Assembly: GCA_011037195.1 (NCBI GenBank)
Contig: JAAEAF010000183.1
Span: forward strand, 62,001 to 126,000
Direction: 5' to 3'
DNA: 64,000 nucleotides
Source of the DNA: Triatoma infestans
Taxonomy: Eukaryota > Arthropoda > Insecta > Hemiptera > Reduviidae
Part shown: piece after piece, positions 58,337 to 64,000 of the stretch
Numbering within the stretch: the first letter of the stretch is position 1
Layout of the letters: the number at the start of each line of letters is the position of its first letter
Made by a program: the position numbers and the translations under genes
Notes under the pieces: generated by a model
Told to the model about the DNA's origin: nothing
Databases searched by the model: none
Seen by the model: the letters and a program-made list of their open reading frames with translations, nothing else

Positions 58337-58476
58337 GCAAAAGATGGGCCTTTTTAATTGGAGCGGGCTATGGTCTGGGCATGGCGGTGGCTGGTTGTAA
58401 TTACGAACTATATGAAAAAGAACTTCTTCCACCCTGTGATGATGAGAAAAAGGTTACAAAGAAAAAGAAAAAATAA
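58337..58476 (+). CDS. Mic10: MICOS complex subunit Mic10, exon 3
   Basis: The last exon starts after acceptor TTGCATAG and ends with TAA at 58474-58476. It completes the positively charged loop (F-K-R-K-R-W, residues 37-42; animal Mic10 has F-K-R-R-x-W) and encodes the second membrane segment I-G-A-G-Y-G-L-G-M-A-V-A-G-C (46-59), with the family's G-x-G-x-G-x-G zipper at 47-53 and the cysteine just after it. The C-terminus (Y-E-L-Y-E-K-E-L-L-P-P-C-D-D) ends in a lysine-rich tail, K-K-V-T followed by five lysines, which is unusual for the family. Total length 84 fits the usual 75-100. Insects can have several Mic10 paralogues, so orthology to one is not assigned. Confidence 0.92.
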
Positions 58477-58542
58477 AATTCACTAATGTAATGATTGTTT
58501 TAACATTTCCTTCCCCCTTTTTTTTTTATAGAAATAGAACTA

Positions 58543-58593
58543 AATAAATAAGAGTTGTTTGTGAATTTTTGTATTCAATCAATTTAGAATAAA
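58543..58593 (+). promoter_or_regulatory. Candidate Mic10 polyadenylation signals
   Basis: AATAAA at 58543-58548 and again at 58588-58593, 67-117 nt after the stop. Another overlaps the stop codon (58472-58477). Position fits a short 3' UTR; which one is used is unknown. Confidence 0.45.
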
Positions 58594-58675
58594 GGTTGAC
58601 TTCGTACAACCAAATTATAGCAACCACTCACTTACAATTACTTCTTAATGCCAAGTAGTAGCATAAATCAAACAA

Positions 58676-58880
58676 ATCTGGTATGAAACCCTCATATCAT
58701 TTTCTCTTACTCCAATTTACATCATTATAATTGGTTAATTATCTTCAAACATATAATTTCTACTAGAAATTTTCTAACCATCAATTTACATGAATGGGAG
58801 AATATTAACTTTATAAAAAGGCTTTAGAGGAAAGCGTAAATTTCCTCCTTCCTCAAGAAATCCTCCCTTAAATGAGTTTT
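58676..58880. repeat. CTTACTCC repeat end fragment, reverse orientation
   Basis: CTGGTATGAAACCCTCATATC then TTTCTCTTACTCCAATTTAC is the reverse complement of the end of the 1-kb repeat (13200-13270), followed by a degenerate interior. Confidence 0.6.
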
Positions 58881-59039
58881 CTTGAAAAAACTTGTTTAAC
58901 AGAAGTGATAGGTCTGTGTGTATTTATAGGTATAGGGTAAAGCTAGAAGAGATGACGGAAATAGGAGAGAAGACGCAGGCTTTACTTCTCTTCAGAACAT
59001 CAGAGACATTTTCCGTGGTAGCCTGCTTCATTTTGTGGT

Positions 59040-59076
59040 CATCGACCGGTTTCGGGCGTTCGCCTATCTTCAGGAA
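59040..59076 (-). ncRNA. Hammerhead-like motif, damaged stems
   Basis: The - strand core CUGAAGA and GAAA are intact, but stem II has a mismatch (AGGC with GCCC) and the 5' side of stem I is replaced. The mate on the right arm is truncated. Confidence 0.35.
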
Positions 59077-59293
59077 AAAGGCCATTAGGTTACAAAGAGC
59101 TTTTCGCTACAAAATTAAATAAATGTTATCGTCGTAATTTTCTGCTTGCAGGAAAGGGTGAAAATGATAGAAAAAGGCTTATATTGTTTAATAAGCCTTT
59201 TATATTTAATTTAAATAAAATTATGTAAAACATTCGGTTATGTAAACTGGTTTTGTTCTATGCAAGTTAGCGTTATCGCACCGTTTATCAAGA

Positions 59294-59330
59294 TATCCTG
59301 ATAATGGACGAACGCCCAAAACCGGTTGAC
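59294..59330 (+). ncRNA. Hammerhead-like relic, inactive
   Basis: CUGAUAA in place of CUGANGA (G8 changed) and CAAAA in place of GAAA region (G12 changed). A mirror copy is on the - strand at 59371-59404. Both catalytic guanines are lost. Confidence 0.35.
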
Positions 59331-59704
59331 ACTAAAAACTAAAGCAGACTATCACGGGATTTGGGCTCACAGGGTTTTGGGCGTTCGTCCATAATCAGGA
59401 TATCTTGATAAACGGTGCGATAACGCTAACTTGCATAGAACAAAACCAGTTTTACATAACCGAATGTTTTAAATAATTTTATTTAAAATTAAATATAAAA
59501 AGCTTACTTCAATTTTATTCTTTACAATATAAGCCTTTTACTACCATTTTCACCCTTTCCAGCAAGCAGAAAATTGCGACGATAACATTTATTTAATTTT
59601 GTGGTGAAAAGCTCTTTGTAACCTAATGGCCTTTTTCCTGAAGATAGTCGATGACCACAAAATGAAGCAGGCTACCACGGAAAATGTCTCTGATGCTTTC
59701 CAGC

Positions 59705-60160
59705 TCTACGGAACCAACCACCACAACATTTACTTCTCTTGTTTCCCACCATGTGGCGTCATGGAAGTTAGTCTAGGAGTAGAGAGATCAGAAGCGAACG
59801 TATTGAAAAATTCTTCAATTATTTTGTGTATTCTTCCGTGTTATACGAACATTTATACGCAACAGCTATAAATAAATAAATGAATTTTCATAATGCTTAG
59901 TAATTTTTTTCTTTTTTTATATACTATATTAATTGCAATCGAAATGAAAGATTTCCTATCTGTCGTTAAAGTTGGGCTCGTAGACATAGTATTTACCAAG
60001 TTTCATGTTTCGATCAGTCGTGTTACCTTCATAGAGGAGTGGTCTCCTACTTATTGGTGCTTCGTCATTTATCCTAACATAGTAGTAGAGACGGCCAAAT
60101 GTAGTGTATTTGTATTTTGTTTCTGGAATAAATGAGAATGTCTTTATTTTGAAAAATAAC
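59705..60160. other. Intergenic, no gene seen
   Basis: Begins with the family A outer end (GCTTTCCAGCTCTACGG...ACCACAACA, to 59728). The rest has no motif. Confidence 0.5.
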
Positions 60161-60161
60161 A

Positions 60162-61157
60162 GTTTTACTTTCTCTTACTACTATAGGTAAGAGGAAGTAT
60201 TGTAATCGTGTTAAATTTTCGATATCGTTGGAAAATATTCGTTTGAGGTCCCTTGAGTCCAAAAAAGTGGTTTTAGGCAAATGGTCTTGGTGTGTGTATG
60301 TATGTGAACAAGCATAGCTCAAAAACGAAAAACCGTAGAAAGTTGAACTTGATATCCGTTTAGGTATCTCCATGGGATCTGACAGTGCGTTATCTGTCAA
60401 AATTCATCCACCGGAGATACCACTTTACGGTACTTAAGTTGTTAATCTTTTACGTTTTAGCAATTTCCTCAAAAATGGCTCCAAGATTTTTTAAACTCGT
60501 TACATCAACTACAATACTAATAGCTACAAATTATTTGAAAAATTTCTCCAGAAAAATTCATTTAAGGGCACTTTTGGGGGGGGGGAGGGCTGGGGTTAGG
60601 TTTTCATCTTACTACCATTTCAGTTATTAGACAATTCTGTCATCTAAATAATATTAATAAAATTTATATGTTGTTGAAATTCCGAGTTTGAAAAAATCGG
60701 ATAACCGGAAGTGCGTTTATTTTACAACTTTATTAAATGATTTATTCTCTTCTTCGCAATTTTCTCAAAAATAGCTCATACGATTTTCTTGAAACTTTGT
60801 ATATAAACTAAACATAGAAAGTTCTACAACTTTTAGCGAAAACATTTCTCTGTGAACATTCATTTAAGGGCACTTTTAGGGGAGGGGTGGGGTTACGTTT
60901 TTCTCTAAAGTGCTGTCACAGTTGATTATACAATTCTATCATCCAAACAGAATTAATTAGAAATAAATTGATGGCGAAAATTCCGAGTTTTAAGAAATTT
61001 AGTAAATCGGAAGTGCGCTTTTACTGAACAGTTTTTTTTTTCCAGTTTTCGACGAATTTCATTAAATTTGGTACACAAACTTTAAAATTTGTCGATTATA
61101 ATTTTGAGAACAGGAGTAAGAGAAAGTTGTGTGAGTGTTTCACACCAGATTTTTTTT
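60162..61157. mobile_element. 1-kb CTTACTCC repeat, copy 2
   Basis: Colinear with 12231-13275, including both internal subunits (about 60465-60720 and 60765-61020) and the end GAGAAAGTTGTGTGAGTGTT then TCACACCAG. The two copies differ by many substitutions, so they are old independent insertions. Confidence 0.65.
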
Positions 61158-61159
61158 TG

Positions 61160-61500
61160 TAGATAATAGTAGTTGACATATGTTTTATAAGCATTATTTC
61201 TTTAATATATCTCCTATATTTTGATACAGAACATAACTGTGAAATATGCGTCATCTCTCCTAGCCTTATTTTATAACAAGTTTAATGAAAACAGTCGCAG
61301 GGTTATCATGGAAAAAAAGATTAGATTGGACCAGAGAGGAAGGACAACGCTGCTAACTTTTTTGTGGCTTATTGTGTCATCCTTCTTGTGTCTAGTAGAG
61401 GAATCCTCCCCTTCTTCATGAGGTCGTGGGCTTTCCCCACAAGTTCTTCTTGCGAAATAATTTCCTCCAATCTCAGCATGTTATCACACTACTTTGACAG
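61160..61500. other. Intergenic, no gene seen
   Basis: Nothing recognised. The 66-residue frame at 61221-61421 has no known motif. Confidence 0.45.
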
Positions 61501-61590
61501 AAACATCCTGATAATGGGGCGAACGCCCGAAACCGGTCGATGACCACAAAAAAAAGCAGGCTATCTATCATGGAAAATATCTCTGACGTC
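61493..61590 (+). mobile_element. Foldback family A, single arm
   Basis: Contains ACACTACTTTGACAGAAAC, a hammerhead-like region at 61504-61542, and AAGCAGGCTATC...ATGGAAAATATCTCTGA. The core reads CUGAUAA (G8 changed) with an extra G in stem II; GAAA and ACCGGUC are intact and stem I CAUC/GAUG pairs. Probably inactive. Confidence 0.55.
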
Positions 61591-61599
61591 ATTTTAGTT

Positions 61600-62430
61600 A
61601 ACCTACAAATTTCTAGTTCCTCCATACTTAACTTTTGTACGATTATTTGGCTTAACTAAGTAATTCCCCTCAAGATTGTCTCAATTCACCACCCTTCTGA
61701 AAGTCTCAACATGTCTAAATTATCATATTATTTTCATTTTCTTTCTTATATGGATTTTTAATCATAATTGAACCCTTTCAGATTTGCCTAGCATATAATC
61801 TGAACTGTAAATGATCACTCGCCTGGATAAAACTCTTAATCTTCTTAACTAACAATATATCTGTATGCGTCACTCTAGTTCAGGTTTCAGTATGTCTGGT
61901 TTATACCCAGTAATATTTCTGCCTACCAATTCTATTAAAAGTCTCTTAGCATTAAGATAATATTTATATTACGTCATCGTATTCAGGTTCCAACATACGA
62001 GTATTAAGTTTGGACTTCATATGATTTTTCATTTTATTTTGAAATATTTTGTTAGAAAACACACACATATATGCACGCACCCATACATGCGATATATATA
62101 CAAATATATGTATAGTTTATTCGCTGAAAACAATTTTTTTTTTTCTTAGGGAACCTCAAAACTCAGTTTCGAAAAATGTATGAAGAAAATTGTTTATCCG
62201 AGGTTGATAAAGGTGTTGCTTGGTAGTCTGGCAATGCAGTCACATTCAGGTAATTAGTTTGTGATGAATGAAGTATACTGGGTCTGTGATGATGTTGATT
62301 AATAGAATGACTGTTTTTTGGATGATGATATTATGATTTTTGAAATTGACGGTTTGCTTGAAATTTTAGTAAGCGCAGGTCTTTCTCCAAATGATTATTT
62401 CAAATTCATTTTTTCAGTTGGGAGACTATG
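61600..62430. other. Intergenic, no gene seen
   Basis: AT-rich. The part above 62140 may be more of the gypsy relic (no motif read). Confidence 0.4.
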
Positions 62431-62431
62431 A

Positions 62432-62790
62432 ATTTACCTTGAATTTGTGTATTATCATCTATTGATAAATGAACGTTTGACATAGCCATACATAGTTGAG
62501 GATAATTTGGTTTGTAATTGATTTCAGAATAATGTTTGATTTTTCGGGCATCGATTTGACATGACTGGCATCAATCAATAAGTGAATACGAAGCGCCTAT
62601 GTCGATTAACGCTTTTATCTTTTTGTTATTTATTTTAAGCATAATTAATAAATTATTTTGTCGTAGAATGCCGGAATCAATACAATTCTAGACGTTTGGC
62701 TGAACGCCTAGTTGTGTTTTGAATTAAACTTATATGCCTTAGCTGTGTGGCCTCGCTTTTCACATACCTGGCATGTTGGCACAAACCAAC
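62432..62790 (-). pseudogene. Gypsy-type gag knuckle and protease
   Basis: On the - strand from 62787: C-Q-V-C-E-K-R-G-H-T-A-K-A-Y (CCHC knuckle with the last Cys changed to Tyr). After a frame change comes M-L-K-I-N-N-K-K-I-K-A-L-I-D-I-G-A-S-Y-S-L-I-D, which is the retropepsin active site L-I-D-T-G-A-S with Thr changed to Ile. One stop follows, then D-A-R-K-I-K and S-I-D-D-N-T to about 62432. Gag-knuckle then protease is the gypsy/LTR order. It is dead, with nothing of RT nearby. Confidence 0.7.
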
Positions 62791-63236
62791 GGTTTCAAGT
62801 ATTGCTACTATTAGTGTTAAATTTATTATTTATTACTATTATTATACCTTTGCCTTTTCATATAAGGCTACTTTGCCTGGAGATGATGTAATAGGATCCA
62901 AAGAGAGGGATCCATAGCAGGGAGAGAGAGACAAAAATGACAGGATCACTCTCTAGCTTAGGCCAGGATAGAGTGGGAGAAACTGCTTAAATACGCGACG
63001 GGAGAGTATTCAGGGAGTCTTATAGCAGAGTTCATACGGCAGTCATTACGCGTCATTAGCCTTTCTCTTTACCCCTCACTGCCATTCTATATATTTTAGT
63101 GTGAAGTCCAGGCAATCAGTGTTCTTTTATATTATATTGTGTTCAACTTCACTTCTAGTTTATTCGTCTAAACCAAACCATTTTCTCTCCTTCACAAACT
63201 CATTGTAGAAGCAAGAAGTAAAATATAAGGTTTTTC
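62791..63236. other. Intergenic, no gene seen
   Basis: GC content rises near 62870-63060 (GGATCC, GAGAGAGAGA). No readable feature. Confidence 0.4.
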
Positions 63237-63590
63237 CTATACATCGCTTCTTCTTAGTCTTTGTACCGCTGTAACGATGTAGGATCTTGCAGAGACTTTT
63301 CTGCAACTTTCCCTATCCTGAACCTTCTCTCTCTCCTTCCTTACCCAATCCCATCCTCTCCCACCCTCTTGCAAGACCTGCTGAATATCCTGTACCCCCC
63401 CAGGTTCTCCTAGGCCTTCCACATTTTCTGGTACCCTGATCTCATATAACTTCCTTACTAGTATTCCCTCCAGCAATCTACAAACATGGCCGAACCAACG
63501 TAGCTGGCTGGTTACTATGATCTCCGGACATAACTTGCAGGTTCTTTCTGATGTACACATAATTGACTTTGTTCCTTCTATTTTCCTCAA
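63237..63590 (-). pseudogene. LINE C-terminal tail relic
   Basis: A 117-residue - frame contains Q-L-R-W-F-G-H-V-C-R-L, then V-R-K-L-Y-E-I-R-V-P, then L-Q-E-G-G-R-G-W. This matches the L-R-W-x-GH-x-x-R...R-K-x-Y-E-x-R...L-x-x-R-G-x-x-W tail of LINE ORF2 proteins, the same kind as at 53663-53268 but a different family. No RT visible. Confidence 0.65.
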
Positions 63591-63594
63591 TTAC

Positions 63595-64000
63595 CACATC
63601 TCCGAGCTTGGATCACGGACGCTTTTGTCTGTCTTTTCAGTGGATCTGCAGGAATACAGCCTTATATACAAACGGTGGGCAACCCTTCCAGCCACCGGGC
63701 CAACACCCGTGATCCAACATAAATTTTTGTTCCGCTATCGCAAAAATCTAAATTTTTAGAAAATAAATGGAAATATTGATAAAAACGAAAACTGAAACAC
63801 TATAAAAGTATATGTGCTCCATTAGTGGCCATCAACTTACAGTACTAAATTTTCAAGTAGAACTTTTGGAACTTAAGGAGTGGCCAGACTTAAATGTACA
63901 CGATTTTATAAAAAATCTATTCATTATTGAGGAATTTCCAAATATAATTAAACATACAAAGATAATATTATATTCTTAATTTGACTCCATGTGTGAACAA
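63595..64000. other. Window end, no gene seen
   Basis: AT-rich. A CAACGGGTGTTGG-like short inverted pair at 63675-63712 is the only structure noted. Confidence 0.35.

Larger units (their letters stand above)
58999..59704. mobile_element. Giant nested foldback, 706-bp palindrome (family A)
   Basis: Outer arms ATCAGAGACATTTTCCGTGG and reverse complement, with the family A hammerhead region cut short at AGGAAAAAGGCC. Then about 200 bp of arm sequence not found in other members (TTAAATAAATGTTATCGTCG, AAGGGTGAAAATG), then inner arms with a second, diverged hammerhead-like region (59294-59330 and 59371-59404) around a roughly 40-bp centre. Two foldbacks, one inside the other, would give exactly this symmetry. 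Confidence 0.75.

Overview
This window looks like an intron-bearing, strongly AT-rich animal nuclear genome, very probably an insect. The evidence is a three-exon mitochondrial-protein gene with metazoan GT-AG introns, tRNA-derived SINEs, and a mix of LINE, gypsy, Tc1/mariner, pogo-type and Helitron relics typical of arthropods. Hemiptera is my guess from the repeat style; it is not proven. There is no bacterial or organellar gene content. Nearly every long open frame is a chance frame in AT-rich DNA or a broken transposon frame.

The only host gene I can support is a MICOS subunit Mic10 gene on the + strand. Its exons are 50851-50917, 52309-52356 and 58337-58476. They join in phase to an 84-residue protein with two glycine-zipper membrane segments and a KRKR loop. 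Intron 1 holds a SINE relic. Intron 2 (about 6 kb) holds an RT-bearing LINE relic, an I-like LINE relic plus a perfect 110-bp copy of part of it, a TA-centred palindrome, and a Helitron inserted in the (AAT)n tail of another LINE.

Layout. 1-15400: scattered LINE relics, one SINE, foldback elements and a 1-kb repeat (12231-13275). 15408-30550: a direct tandem duplication of a 6.6-8.5 kb unit made of a Tc1-like element, LINE tails and gypsy-like LTR sequence. The first unit has two LTRs around a 153-bp pol remnant; the second has a single LTR. 30790-49700: foldback elements, SINEs, a pogo-type MITE and many broken LINEs, including a jockey-like endonuclease on the - strand facing an RT on the + strand. 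50726-58600: Mic10. 58999-64000: a 706-bp nested palindrome, the second copy of the 1-kb repeat, a gypsy gag-protease relic and a LINE tail.

The most interesting signal is a recurrent small RNA-like motif in the foldback elements. It has the layout of a type I hammerhead ribozyme: CUGANGA, stem II, GAAA, a minimal palindromic stem III (ACCGGU or ACGU), a cleavage nucleotide, and a pairing stem I. At least five sequence families occur here. Stem I and stem II change sequence between families while keeping pairing, which supports a selected RNA structure. Hammerheads are known from Penelope-like retroelements. Their placement in inverted-repeat elements, and the shared extra nucleotide after the CUGANGA box, deserve a closer look.
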